The position numbers and the translations under genes are program-made. A stretch of DNA of 64,000 nt, taken from DATGMP01 sp035293565 (GTDB lineage: Bacteria; Pseudomonadota; Alphaproteobacteria; BOG-932; Roseiterribacteraceae). The notes beneath the pieces are model-generated. The model saw only the letters and a program-made list of their open reading frames with translations. It was not told the origin of the DNA and did no database searches. Below, piece by piece: positions 1 to 8,678 of the stretch (position 1 is its first letter; the number at the start of each line of letters is the position of its first letter). The stretch lies in NCBI GenBank assembly GCA_035293565.1, contig DATGMP010000107.1, positions 1 through 64,000 on the forward strand, given 5' to 3'.

Positions 1-492
1 GCAGCGGCCATAGCGCCCGCACAGGATTCACAGAGCCTCGCGCTCGCCTCGCGCGCCGCCGCGCTAGCCGCCTCCGCAGTGGCGCAAGTTAGCGTGATGG
101 TTCAGCGCGCCGGGCTCTCGCGGGTGGATTCCCTGACGGTCCAGCTCGATCCCGCCGAACTCGGCCGCGTGGAGGTCAGGCTCAAGCTGGATAAAGGCGG
201 CACGGTGCACGCGGCAGTCACCGCGGACCGACCGCAAACGCTCGATATGCTCCGCAACGACAAGGCGTCGCTCGAGAAGGCACTCCAAAGCGCCGGCCTC
301 AACACCGACGCCGGGTCGATGAGCTTCAATCTCAGGAACAACGGCAATTCGAACCAGCAAGCCTGGAGCGGCGGCACGAGCAAGGCGCCTGTCGCCGTGG
401 CCGACGACGCTTCGACGAGCACGACGCATCTGTCGGTCATCGCTACCGACAGCGGCTGGACCGAGGCCGGACGCCTCGACCTCAGAGTCTAA
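1..492 (+). CDS. fliK: Flagellar hook-length control protein FliK, C-terminal part (5' truncated by window)
   Basis: The reading frame is open from base 1 with no start codon needed, so this is the last 163 codons of a longer gene; the first GTG at 79 is internal. The core LDPAELGRVEVRLKL (about 52 codons into the window) is the hallmark of the FliK C-terminal domain, which contacts the export gate and switches the flagellar type III apparatus from hook to filament substrates. The tail is Ser/Thr/Asn rich. It lies 13 bases before flgD, and hook-length control next to hook cap and hook is the usual order. The family is clear; the gene's full length is not visible. Confidence 0.85.
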   Translation, partial: AAAIAPAQDSQSLALASRAAALAASAVAQVSVMVQRAGLSRVDSLTVQLDPAELGRVEVRLKLDKGGTVHAAVTADRPQTLDMLRNDKASLEKALQSAGLNTDAGSMSFNLRNNGNSNQQAWSGGTSKAPVAVADDASTSTTHLSVIATDSGWTEAGRLDLRV

Positions 493-505
493 CTAGGAGA
501 ATGCA

Positions 506-1174
506 ATGACCGTCGGCGCTCCCACATCGGCGACTTCGACCACGACGAACAGCACCAGCGCGGCCACCGCCCAGCTGACCCAGAACTATAACACGTTCCT
601 GAAGATGCTGACGACCCAGCTCAAGAACCAGGACCCGACCGCGCCGATGGATTCGACGCAATTTACGCAGCAGCTCGTCATGTATAGTCAGGTCGAGCAG
701 CAAATAAACACGAACAGCAATCTTCAACAGCTGATCAGCGCGACGAACGCGAACCAGGCCGCGTCCGCGGTTGGTTATATCGGGATGCAGGTCGACGCAC
801 CCGGCTCGAGCTTCACCTACTCGGGCCAGCCGATCGATCTGGGTTACGCGCTACCCTCGAACGCCGCGACGGCGACGATCAAAATCACGGACGGAAAGGG
901 CAACGTCGTCTGGTCGGATACGGCTCAGACGACGGCCGGCAATTACAATTTCACTTGGAACGGAACCGACACAAGCGGCAACCCCGTGTCGAACGGAACC
1001 TACAACATCTCGCTCGTCGCCGCGGACTCATCAAACGCCGCGATCAATGGCACCACCTCCGTCCCCGGTATCGTCCAGGGTGTCCAGACCGACAACGGCA
1101 CGGTCTACCTCACCGTCAATGGCAACCAGGTGCCTGAAAGCAGCATCACCAACGTGTCGAAACCCGCCTCGTAA
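506..1174 (+). CDS. flgD: Flagellar hook capping protein FlgD
   Basis: 222 residues, the normal FlgD length. FlgD sits at the growing hook tip and is needed for FlgE polymerisation. The N-terminal region has the family pattern FLKMLTTQLKNQDPTAPMD followed by a QLV segment (about residues 30-60), and the C-terminal half carries the FlgD Ig-like/Tudor-like region with a TFTWNGTD-type turn near 150. The start at 506 is favoured over the ATG at 501, which meets a stop at once; AGGAGA at 495-500 is the ribosome site. It is followed by flgE after 43 bases, so it is probably co-transcribed. Confidence 0.93.
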   Translation: MTVGAPTSATSTTTNSTSAATAQLTQNYNTFLKMLTTQLKNQDPTAPMDSTQFTQQLVMYSQVEQQINTNSNLQQLISATNANQAASAVGYIGMQVDAPGSSFTYSGQPIDLGYALPSNAATATIKITDGKGNVVWSDTAQTTAGNYNFTWNGTDTSGNPVSNGTYNISLVAADSSNAAINGTTSVPGIVQGVQTDNGTVYLTVNGNQVPESSITNVSKPAS

Positions 1175-1217
1175 CCGGAACGATCAAATCAATGGATAGA
1201 CTGAAAGGAAAATTGAC

Positions 1218-2441
1218 ATGAGTCTCTTCGGATCCCTCTACACCAGCGTTTCGGGCTTGAGCGCGCAGAGCCAGGCGCTCTCGATGATCTCGGCCAACAT
1301 CGCGAATACCTCGACGGTCGGCTACAAATCGGACTCGGCGCAATTTGCCGATCTCGTGACTCAGGCGGGAGCGAGCACATCCTTCTCCTCGGGCGGCGTC
1401 GTCACCAGCACGGTCCAGAACATCGACCAGCAGGGCCTGCTGCAGCAGACCCAATCCTCGACCGACATGGCGATCTCCGGCAACGGCTTCTTCGTCGTGC
1501 AGCAGTCGCCGACCGCCGGGCAGACCGCAGCCTTTACGCGTGCGGGCTCCTTCAGCGAGAACAGCCAGGGCTACCTGGTCAATACGCAGGGCTATTATTT
1601 GATGGGCTGGCCGCTCAATAACGGCGCATTGCCGGCCTCGACGAGTACGATCTCGAGCCTCGTTCCTGTAAACCTGAACACTGTCGCGACATCGGTCGCG
1701 CCGACGGCCAACGCGGCGGTCAATCTCAACCTCAACGCATCGGATACGCCCGCCGTCGCGCCGGCCACCAACTACTCCTACAGCCTGCAGGTCTATGATT
1801 CTTTGGGTGCGCCGGAGACCATCCAACTTGCCTTCAATAAGACAGCGGCCAATACTTGGACTTTGACGACCACGTCGGGAAGTCCGGCCGTTAGTACACC
1901 GACCGGCCTCACCTTCAGCTCGAGCGGCGTGCTGACCGCGCCTGCTTCCGGTACGATATCGGTAGCGGGCATCAACTGGGGCAACGGCTCCGCGCCGCAG
2001 ACCGTCAGTATCGATATCAGCAAGATCAGTCAGCTCTCGGCGCCGTACAGCGTGAGTTCGGTCACCCAGGACGGCGCATCCTTCGGAACGGAGACCGGAG
2101 TCTCGGTCAGCAAGACGGGCGTGGTCAGCGTCAATTACTCGAACGGTCAGATCAAGCAGGTCTACCAGCTTCCGATTGCGACCTTCACCGCCGATTCCCA
2201 GCTTTCGTCGGGTAGCGGCGACGTCTTTCTGCAAACGCAGAACAGCGGCACCTATTATCTCAATCAAGCCGGCCAGGGCGGAGCGGGATCGGTATCGCCG
2301 TCATCGCTCGAGCAGTCGAACGTCGATCTCGCAACCGAATTCTCGAACATGATCGTCACGCAGCAGGCCTACAACGCCAATTCCAAGGTCCTCTCGGCCG
2401 CGAACACCATGCTGCAGGACTTGCTGCAGGTGCAGGTCTGA
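1218..2441 (+). CDS. flgE: Flagellar hook protein FlgE
   Basis: 407 residues, typical for FlgE. The N-terminus has the rod/hook signature (LYTSVSGLSAQSQALSMISA then NIANTSTVGYK). The C-terminus has the matching helix (SNVDLATEFSNMIVTQQAYN then ANSKVLSAANTML). The two termini pack as the coiled-coil core of the hook; the low-complexity Ser/Thr/Asn-rich middle is the exposed D1/D2 part. GAAAGGA precedes the ATG at good spacing. It is the third gene of the flagellar operon. Confidence 0.95.
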   Translation: MSLFGSLYTSVSGLSAQSQALSMISANIANTSTVGYKSDSAQFADLVTQAGASTSFSSGGVVTSTVQNIDQQGLLQQTQSSTDMAISGNGFFVVQQSPTAGQTAAFTRAGSFSENSQGYLVNTQGYYLMGWPLNNGALPASTSTISSLVPVNLNTVATSVAPTANAAVNLNLNASDTPAVAPATNYSYSLQVYDSLGAPETIQLAFNKTAANTWTLTTTSGSPAVSTPTGLTFSSSGVLTAPASGTISVAGINWGNGSAPQTVSIDISKISQLSAPYSVSSVTQDGASFGTETGVSVSKTGVVSVNYSNGQIKQVYQLPIATFTADSQLSSGSGDVFLQTQNSGTYYLNQAGQGGAGSVSPSSLEQSNVDLATEFSNMIVTQQAYNANSKVLSAANTMLQDLLQVQV

Positions 2442-2515
2442 TCGGCCATTTAGTCCACGGTTAACTACTTACGTCCAAACTCGATAGGCGCGCAAAGCGT
2501 CGCAGGAGAAGTATC

Positions 2516-3250
2516 ATGAGCTTAAATGCCCTCGCGCAAACACCCAGCATGGCGGACACGCTGGGACACTGGGTCCAGGATGGCCTTCGCCATCACCAGG
2601 AAGGGCGCTTCGACCAGGCCCAGACCATTTACGAGGCCATTCTTGCCGCCGATCCAGATCAGACCATGATCCTGAGCCTGCTGGGCCTTATCCATCATCA
2701 GAAGGGCGACAGCACCACCGCCGAGAAGCTGATCCGCCAAGCCGTTCAGGTGGCGCCGGAATCGGCGGTGCTGCGCGATCATCTGGGTCTCGCCCTCGAC
2801 GGCATCGGCGACGTCGACGGGTCGATGGAAGCCCATGCGATATCGGTCATCCTCGATCCTGACCATGCACCCGGCTGGTACAATCTGGGCATGATGATGA
2901 TGCGGGTCGGCCGTGACGAGGATTCACTGCGCTGCATCATGAGAGCGCTCGACGTGGACCCGCGCAGCCCGATCTATCGGACCGGCTTCGGCCGCATTCT
3001 GGCGAAGCTCGGCCATCGCATCGAAGCCGCCGACGCCTTCCGGCTGGCGCTCCTGGCCGATTCCAGCTTTGCCGAGGCCTTCGCCGGGCTGGCCGGGCTT
3101 TGGGATGAAATCGGTCAGGCCGACGATGCCGGAGCGGCGCGCGACGCAGCCCGGAAGTTTCACGACGGATTGAGCGATCCCACGGGCACGCTGGCGCAAG
3201 ACATCTTCCGGCGCATTCAAACCTCGTTTCCGTCAACGGCGACTCACTGA
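2516..3250 (+). CDS. Tetratricopeptide repeat protein in flagellar operon
   Basis: 244 residues made of about five TPR-like helical pairs (for example EGRFDQAQTIYEAILAADP at residues 31-49, then repeats ending in VAPES, LDPDH, VDPRS). No catalytic domain, signal peptide or membrane segment is visible, so a cytoplasmic scaffold or chaperone role is inferred. AGGAGA lies 7 bases before the ATG. It sits between flgE and flaF with short spacers, which suggests a flagellar task such as export or flagellin handling; this is context only. Confidence 0.8.
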   Translation: MSLNALAQTPSMADTLGHWVQDGLRHHQEGRFDQAQTIYEAILAADPDQTMILSLLGLIHHQKGDSTTAEKLIRQAVQVAPESAVLRDHLGLALDGIGDVDGSMEAHAISVILDPDHAPGWYNLGMMMMRVGRDEDSLRCIMRALDVDPRSPIYRTGFGRILAKLGHRIEAADAFRLALLADSSFAEAFAGLAGLWDEIGQADDAGAARDAARKFHDGLSDPTGTLAQDIFRRIQTSFPSTATH

Positions 3251-3290
3251 GCCGTTATCCGATCAGCATTCAAGATAGAGAGAGAAACGC

Positions 3291-3710
3291 ATGAGCACGG
3301 TCCCCTATGCCGCTTATCAGCGTATGCAGAACATCGCCGAGGATCCGCGCGCGATTGAATATCGTCTGCTGGGTCAGGTCACCGCCGCGCTGATGGACGC
3401 GGAGCGCGATCCAACGAACGGCGCCAAGATCGTGGAAGCCGCCTTGTGGAATCGCCGTGTTTGGTCGGCGTTCAAGGTCGATCTTATGAATGATGAAAAC
3501 CGGCTTCCGCCTGATCTTCGCGGCAAGCTTGTGAGCATCGCTCTGTTCATCGAGCGCGAGACATCGCAGATCCTCGCCTTCAAGGCGGATCTGTCCTGGG
3601 TGATCGGGATCAACAAGACGATCATGGAAGGGCTGAAGCCGCGTGCGATCCCAGAAGCGGCTCAGACTCAGGGTCAGACCTTGACGCCGATGGCAGCGAG
3701 CGCAGCCTGA
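3291..3710 (+). CDS. flaF: Flagellar biosynthesis regulator FlaF
   Basis: 139 residues, all-helical, with the FlaF pattern near the N-terminus (AYQRMQNIAEDPRAIEYRLL, residues 7-26), then LWNRRVWSAFKVDL and a segment ending SIALFIERET. FlaF acts with FlbT in alphaproteobacterial flagellin production. The last 15-20 residues are poorly conserved and Ala/Gln rich. A GAGAGAGAAA stretch precedes the ATG. It ends the flagellar block; no flbT or flagellin gene is in the window. Convergent with the kinase-like gene, with a hairpin between. Confidence 0.88.
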   Translation: MSTVPYAAYQRMQNIAEDPRAIEYRLLGQVTAALMDAERDPTNGAKIVEAALWNRRVWSAFKVDLMNDENRLPPDLRGKLVSIALFIERETSQILAFKADLSWVIGINKTIMEGLKPRAIPEAAQTQGQTLTPMAASAA

Positions 3711-3736
3711 GTACCAGAATAGTTCGCAACGTACAG

Positions 3737-3772
3737 CGAAGGGCACGAAGAGAATTCTTTTCGTGCCCTTCG
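3737..3772. terminator. Strong hairpin between convergent flaF and kinase-like gene
   Basis: A perfect 13-base inverted repeat (CGAAGGGCACGAA and TTCGTGCCCTTCG) with a 10-base loop containing GAATTC. It lies 27 bases after the flaF stop and 22 bases beyond the stop of the convergent kinase-like gene, so it can serve as a bidirectional terminator. There is no long T tract on either side. Confidence 0.65.
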
Positions 3773-3794
3773 TGCTTCGTATCGCGCGTTTGGG

Positions 3795-5534
3795 TCAGCG
3801 CCTCGGTATCAGCGGGGCAATGAAATCGAAAGAGCGGGGTTCGAGCAGGACGAACCCCAGCGCGGCAATTCCGACACCGATCCAGATCCACCGGGGAATT
3901 CTTCCAGATCGAACCGTCACGGGTATGACGGCGCTGGGCTGAACCGCGTGCGGCAGCGCGATCGGAATTCCCGACAGCGGGACCGGCGGTTTTGGCTCGG
4001 GCACCGCTGACGTCGGCGGGCCCATCATGCCCGGCGTGGCTTGTGGAAATACAGGCTCCTGCACGCGTGGCCGGGCCGGCTGAGCCACATACCGATCGAC
4101 GATTGCGCGATTGGTCGAGGCGGCGGCATTGGCGGGACCGCCATCCTTCAGCGCCTTCACAATGTCGCGATTGCGCGAAGGCACCGGCTTGCCGATGCTC
4201 GCGAGCCTGAATTTCGCGTCGGTCTCATTCAGCCACTGCATTTGGCCGAACTGCTCAACAGTGACCATGAGGCTGGAATCGCCGCGATGCTGAGCCGTCG
4301 CCGGCGGCTCGATAAGCCCTTTCACGCTGACCCAACGTCCGGCCAGGCTGTTGGACGGCAGCTCCGCCAAATGCTCCAGGCCCTCGGACCAGACGGCGAT
4401 CTTCACCATGTCGCCGGGTGACGGCGCGAAATTGAGATTGACGAAGGGTGTCGGGTGCCCGCCACGTCGGCCGACGCCAGGCTCGACCGCGACAATTCTC
4501 CCGACCAGCTCGACGCGATCGCCGACATGTTGCGATGCTGCGGCAAAATCGGCGGCGTCGACGACCGGGAACGGCGCTATATAGTCGGTGACACGATTGG
4601 TCGCCTTGGCCGTCGCCGATGTCGATACTGGCGCTTTCGCCGCCGGGATGTTCCGACCGGCGTGGAAATCCTCCAATGTCGGAACCGCCTCGATCTCGGC
4701 GTCGCACACCAGCGCAAAATTGCGCACCTGTTCCGCGAGCTTGTTGTTGGCCAGCAGCAGGCGGAAGATCTCGCTGTTGCGCGGGTCGACGAAATCGTTT
4801 GCCTTGAAGACGATCGTCTCGCCGCCCTCGCGGAAGCGAGCATAGAGATTCTTCTCCTCCATGATCGCCCGCAGGCTGAGATCGAGCGCGATGAAACTGA
4901 ATCGGTCCATGCTCGGACCATAGTCGGAGGCGCGGCGATCGGGATGCTGAAAATGCTTGTGGCCCGTCTCGCTCCCGTCGCCGGCGGGCAGTCCCGGAAC
5001 AAACATGCCGTCATAGTCGATGAGCTTCACGCCCTCGGTCGACAACATGACGTTGCCATTCTGGATGTCGCCATGCGCGATGCCCTCGCGCTCGAGAAAG
5101 GTCGCCAGCGCTCCGAAATCGTCGCGTGCCCGCGCAAGGACCGCCGGCTTGTCGAAATTCTTGTCGAGCCATATGCCCAACGGATCGCCCTCGACCCAGT
5201 CCATGCGGACGATCGGGTAGCTCCCTTGGCGTATTCGGATGCCCTGCCCTTGAAAATCGAAATCAACAAAATAGTTGCTGCCGAGCGATTTGAGCTTTGT
5301 GGCGATCGCCTTGTATTTCTTCTCGATCGAGGGGATCTCGCGGTGGAAGCATCGGACTGCATATTTGTGCGCCGGCGTGCTGACCGTGTAGGTGAGCGCG
5401 AAACCGCCCGAGAGAACCAGGGGAAGGCCGAGACTGTTCTCCTTGACCGATCCGTCCTTGAGCTCCGGATCGAAGAACGCGTGCGACGGGTGCTGAACAG
5501 CTTCGTTATAATCGACGATCTGAGGGTACGACAT
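3795..5534 (-). CDS. YegI-like protein kinase with predicted OB-like domain and C-terminal membrane helix
   Basis: 579 residues from the ATG at 5534, which has GGTAGG upstream and starts 8 bases after the phosphatase stop. Residues 40-290 are kinase-like: glycine-rich strand LSGGFALTYTV (41-51), catalytic loop HGDIQNGN (154-161) and DYDG in place of DFG (173-176). Arg61 (YAVRCF) stands where most kinases have the ATP-anchoring Lys. Residues about 318-435 (VGDRVELVGRIVAVEP, then a WVSVKGLI strand) look like an OB-fold; this is a prediction. A Pro-rich linker (485-540) leads to one membrane helix (WIWIGVGIAALGFVLLEP, 549-566). Known relatives (E. coli YegI, kinases of TerY-P triads) are paired with PP2C and vWA partners, as here. 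The phosphorylation target is unknown. Confidence 0.75.
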   Translation of the reverse strand: MSYPQIVDYNEAVQHPSHAFFDPELKDGSVKENSLGLPLVLSGGFALTYTVSTPAHKYAVRCFHREIPSIEKKYKAIATKLKSLGSNYFVDFDFQGQGIRIRQGSYPIVRMDWVEGDPLGIWLDKNFDKPAVLARARDDFGALATFLEREGIAHGDIQNGNVMLSTEGVKLIDYDGMFVPGLPAGDGSETGHKHFQHPDRRASDYGPSMDRFSFIALDLSLRAIMEEKNLYARFREGGETIVFKANDFVDPRNSEIFRLLLANNKLAEQVRNFALVCDAEIEAVPTLEDFHAGRNIPAAKAPVSTSATAKATNRVTDYIAPFPVVDAADFAAASQHVGDRVELVGRIVAVEPGVGRRGGHPTPFVNLNFAPSPGDMVKIAVWSEGLEHLAELPSNSLAGRWVSVKGLIEPPATAQHRGDSSLMVTVEQFGQMQWLNETDAKFRLASIGKPVPSRNRDIVKALKDGGPANAAASTNRAIVDRYVAQPARPRVQEPVFPQATPGMMGPPTSAVPEPKPPVPLSGIPIALPHAVQPSAVIPVTVRSGRIPRWIWIGVGIAALGFVLLEPRSFDFIAPLIPRR

Positions 5535-5542
5535 GGGGGTGC

Positions 5543-6241
5543 CTACCAGATTGCCATGAGAGTGGTGTCGTCGCGCCGCATGCGACCGGCGGCGCGTTCG
5601 GTGCAAACGAAGCGCGTGAAGTCGGCTTGGCCGCCAAGATTACGAAGGATCGCGACGGGCGACCGCTTCGTGTCGCGCCAGGACAGAAGCCAATGGCCGA
5701 GGGCATCCGTCATGCAGAGCAGCGCGGGACGCGAGAGGCCATTGAAGGTCCACTCGGCGGTGAGCTCGCCATATCGAGTCTCGGCCAAAAAGGCGTTTTC
5801 CACCGGATTCGTGCTGAGAAGCTGCGGCGAACGCTCGAATTCCTCAGCCCTGACATATGGGAAAGTCGCCTTGATGGCATCTCCGTCGCACAACACGGCC
5901 AGGCTGTCGCCGATGGCAAGCAGCCGGATACGCTTGCCATCATCTTCCATCCGGATACCGAGCAGCGAGGCAAAGCTGCCCTGATCGAACGAAGCCTGTT
6001 TCATCCAGGGCAAGCTGTCCCGTTCATAGAGCCGCGCGAACTCGGCCGCTGCATGCGAGAGCCAATCGGGACCGAAATTGGGATCGCGAACATAGCGGCG
6101 GACGAGCATCCGCGACCAGGTCACGGAATCGAATGAGATCGAAGCGCCGTCACTCAGCGCGTGGACTCCGCGAAATGACCGGCAAAAGGCATCCTCGTTC
6201 GGCTGGCCGTCCAGCTTCGGAACGGTCAGGATCGTGGGCAT
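5543..6241 (-). CDS. PP2C-family Ser/Thr protein phosphatase (YegK-like)
   Basis: 232 residues from ATG 6241; an upstream extension in the same frame overlaps the preceding vWA gene and is rejected. PP2C metal and phosphate motifs are visible: NEDAF (15-19), ALSDGAS (28-34), IGDSLAVL (110-117), MTDALG (177-182) and RRDDTTLMA (222-230), the last holding the Asp pair that binds the second metal. It should reverse phosphorylation made by the adjacent kinase. It begins 20 bases after the vWA stop and is followed 8 bases later by the kinase, so the four genes form one operon. E. coli yegK is the closest described arrangement. Confidence 0.8.
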   Translation of the reverse strand: MPTILTVPKLDGQPNEDAFCRSFRGVHALSDGASISFDSVTWSRMLVRRYVRDPNFGPDWLSHAAAEFARLYERDSLPWMKQASFDQGSFASLLGIRMEDDGKRIRLLAIGDSLAVLCDGDAIKATFPYVRAEEFERSPQLLSTNPVENAFLAETRYGELTAEWTFNGLSRPALLCMTDALGHWLLSWRDTKRSPVAILRNLGGQADFTRFVCTERAAGRMRRDDTTLMAIW

Positions 6242-6261
6242 CCGCCCGGGTGGATCTATTC

Positions 6262-7101
6262 TCACCGGTCGGCGACCAGCTTGGGCCTCGTCCCGATCTC
6301 GAAGAAATCGACAATACATTTCGGGTCGCCGTTGAAGATAAAACCGCGCGAATTGTCGGTGATGGAATAGCCCTTTCCGATCGCGAACTTGGCGAGATGC
6401 CGGGGCAGCGGGCTCGACATCCGGAACAGCATCCGCGAATATTCGTCGGCCAGCCCTGCCTCCGACGTCGGGAACAGGACCTCCTGGCCGCCCTGCACCG
6501 TGACGTGCAGATTGAACAGAAGACATCTTCCGTCAGATGTCGAAATCTGGCGCAGCCCGTCGGCCACCTCCTCCGGACTGCCATCGGTCGACTGGCCATC
6601 GGTCACATGAAGGATGGTCGGCGGATAGGAATGGATGTGCGCGTCGCACCAGTCGGCCGCGAGCTCGAGCGTCCGCGTGAGCGCCGCACGCATCGGCGTC
6701 CCGCCGAGATTCTGCGGATCGAACCAGATCGGAAATTTGGTCTTTTGCTCGACGATGCCGCCGGCGCCGTCATCGATCTTCTTCGCGCGTTCCTCGATCC
6801 GAATGGGATTCTCGCTGATGGCCGCGATCGAGTGAATCATCCCCTCAGAGAGCACACCGCTGAAGCCGCTGCTCACGCCTGAGCCGCCGTAAGCGATAAC
6901 CCCGATGTCGAAATAGTTGCGCACACCGTCTGCCTTCGAGCAGTTGGTGCCGAGCGTATAGAATGTCTTGTTGAGCACGTCGGCGACGAACTGCGCCTTC
7001 GAGCGGCCATTCTCCGACTTCTCGTCCATCGATCCCGATTGATCGATGACGAAGAGGAAACAGGCCGGATTCTCCCGGCTGATCTCTGCGTGATATGCCA
7101 T
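6262..7101 (-). CDS. von Willebrand factor A domain protein, copy 2 (TerY/YegL-like)
   Basis: 279 residues, one vWA domain. An intact metal-dependent adhesion site is visible: DQSGS (20-24), Thr135 in GGTPM, and Asp168 in HVTDG. No signal peptide is seen, so a cytosolic adaptor role is likely. It is collinear over its whole length with the 7129-7968 protein (shared DVLNKTFYT, TNCSKADGV and FPxWF blocks), so the pair arose by tandem duplication. In TerY-P systems vWA proteins are thought to be phosphorylation-dependent scaffolds. Confidence 0.82.
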   Translation of the reverse strand: MAYHAEISRENPACFLFVIDQSGSMDEKSENGRSKAQFVADVLNKTFYTLGTNCSKADGVRNYFDIGVIAYGGSGVSSGFSGVLSEGMIHSIAAISENPIRIEERAKKIDDGAGGIVEQKTKFPIWFDPQNLGGTPMRAALTRTLELAADWCDAHIHSYPPTILHVTDGQSTDGSPEEVADGLRQISTSDGRCLLFNLHVTVQGGQEVLFPTSEAGLADEYSRMLFRMSSPLPRHLAKFAIGKGYSITDNSRGFIFNGDPKCIVDFFEIGTRPKLVADR

Positions 7102-7128
7102 CTCGTTCGTCCCGCCTGTCCTCGTGCC

Positions 7129-7968
7129 TCAGATATTTGCGATCTCGGCCGGGCGCGTGCCGATATCGAAGAAATCGGCGATTGCCTCGATGCCGGCGTT
7201 GAAAACAAATCCGCGCGCGTCGGCGGCAACGTCGTATCCTTTGCGCTTCGCCGCACTCACGGCGTGCGGCGGCAACGCGCTCGACATCCGAAACAGCATC
7301 TTGCTGAAATCGTCGTAGAGCGCGGCCTCCTTGCTCGGAAACAGGAGCGGCGCGCCGACACCGCGATCGATATGCAAGTTGAACAGGAGGCAGGCACCAT
7401 CCCTCGTCTTGAGCGATTTGATCTTGTTGGCGATAGGCTCGGGGTTGCCGTCGGTCGGATGGCCGTCGGTAATGTGGAGCACCGTCGGCGGATAGGCCGT
7501 GGGATGCTGCGAGCACCAGGCGCGAAGGACCTTCAGGGCGAGGCCGAGTCCGGCGCACATCGGCGTCATCCCGCGGCTGCGCGGCTCGAACCAGACCGGG
7601 AACTTGATCGGCTGCTCGATGATCTCGTCGTTCGGTCCGACGATCTTGCGGGTGCGATTCTCGATCCGGAGCGGCGTCTCCGCGAGCGCCGAGATCACAT
7701 GGAGCGGCGCCTCCCCCAAGAGGCCTTCGAAGGCATTCTTGGCGCTATTGCCGCTATAGGCGACGACCCCGACGTGGAAATAATCGCGGACTCCGTCCGC
7801 CTTCGAGCAGTTGGTAACGATCGTATAGAAAGTCTTGTTCAGGACGTCGGCCAAAAAGCGCGCTTTGACCTCGCCCGATGCGAGAGGATCGAGCATGGAG
7901 GTGGATTGGTCGATCACCACGAGAATCGCGGTGGGCGACGATCGGCTGATTTCCGCGACGTAGTTCAA
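7129..7968 (-). CDS. von Willebrand factor A domain protein, copy 1 (TerY/YegL-like)
   Basis: 279 residues, first gene of the kinase/phosphatase operon. The metal site is complete: DQSTS (20-24), Thr135 in RGMTP, and Asp168 in HITDG. It is the paralogue of the next gene (27 bases downstream) with no insertions, differing mainly in surface loops. The 219-base upstream region (7969-8187) is the most AT-rich non-coding stretch nearby and probably holds the operon promoter. No TerD/TerC-type partner is visible in the window. Confidence 0.82.
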   Translation of the reverse strand: MNYVAEISRSSPTAILVVIDQSTSMLDPLASGEVKARFLADVLNKTFYTIVTNCSKADGVRDYFHVGVVAYSGNSAKNAFEGLLGEAPLHVISALAETPLRIENRTRKIVGPNDEIIEQPIKFPVWFEPRSRGMTPMCAGLGLALKVLRAWCSQHPTAYPPTVLHITDGHPTDGNPEPIANKIKSLKTRDGACLLFNLHIDRGVGAPLLFPSKEAALYDDFSKMLFRMSSALPPHAVSAAKRKGYDVAADARGFVFNAGIEAIADFFDIGTRPAEIANI

Positions 7969-8187
7969 AGGCAGAATCCGGGCTTTCAGTCAGCAAGGAA
8001 CGAATCCAATGCCGTTAGAAAGCTAGCGGTCCGGAGTAAATGAGCCGATAATGTTACGTCGAATGCCGGTTGAATATCCGAAATCTTATCGACGTCGTTG
8101 ACGCTGATTCGAAACGAATAAAGCTAAAAAACACGCCTTTTGTTAACCTTAACGCGCCGCAACCACGCAAATATGGTTAATAAAAGG
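7969..8187. promoter_or_regulatory. AT-rich intergenic region upstream of vWA-PP2C-kinase operon
   Basis: A 219-base spacer after the MaoC gene stop (the catabolic operon ends here on the same strand). The part at 8100-8185 is AT-rich and has repeated TTAAC/GTTAA words (GTTAACCTTAAC near 8141-8152 and GGTTAAT near 8175). It is the likely promoter zone of the minus-strand vWA operon. No clean -35/-10 pair or recognised operator could be fixed. Confidence 0.35.
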
Positions 8188-8649
8188 TCAGGCGGGAAAC
8201 CAGCGGCTGATCGTGTCGGCGACGCAGGCCGGACGGTCGGAACCCTCGATCTCCACCGTGACCCTGAGGATCGACTGCACGGATCCGTCCGGACGCTCCT
8301 CAACCGAGATCATCTCGCCACGACCACGGATTCGGCTGCCCGCGCGAACCACCGATGGAAAGCGGACCTTCTCGACGCCATAATTGACGCCCATCGAGAT
8401 GCCGCGCACCTCATGAAGATCCGGAAGGAACAGGTTCACGAGCGCCAATGTCAGGTAACCATGCGCGATCGTGGCTCCATAGGGACCCGATTTGGCGCGC
8501 TCGGGGTCGACGTGGATCCATTGATGGTCGCCGGTTGCATCAGCGAACATATCGATCCGCTTCTGATCGACCACGAGCCAGTCGGTCGGTCCGAAGGTCA
8601 TGCCGACCGCGTTCTTCAATTCAGAGGGATGGTTAAAAACATGACGCAT
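8188..8649 (-). CDS. MaoC-like dehydratase (R-specific enoyl-CoA hydratase family)
   Basis: 153 residues, a single hot-dog fold. The active-site signature ATGDHQWIHVDPERA (residues 38-52) has the Asp41/His46 pair of R-hydratases, followed by AHGYL (62-66). Such enzymes add water to trans-2-enoyl-CoA to give the R-3-hydroxyacyl-CoA. It is the last gene of the catabolic operon running from 20818, 29 bases after the SDR. The ribosome site before ATG 8649 is weak. The precise substrate cannot be read from sequence. Confidence 0.85.
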   Translation of the reverse strand: MRHVFNHPSELKNAVGMTFGPTDWLVVDQKRIDMFADATGDHQWIHVDPERAKSGPYGATIAHGYLTLALVNLFLPDLHEVRGISMGVNYGVEKVRFPSVVRAGSRIRGRGEMISVEERPDGSVQSILRVTVEIEGSDRPACVADTISRWFPA

Positions 8650-8678
8650 ATTGGGCTGGTTCCAGTTTCTTTTGGTTA

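Noticed and set aside
4455..5984. A 509-codon plus-strand frame opposite the kinase and phosphatase
   Set aside because: It spans two well-supported minus-strand genes and shows no family motif.
8135..8180. CtrA-like TTAA sites before the vWA operon
   Set aside because: TTAA words occur with 2-base spacing, not the 7-base spacing of the CtrA box.
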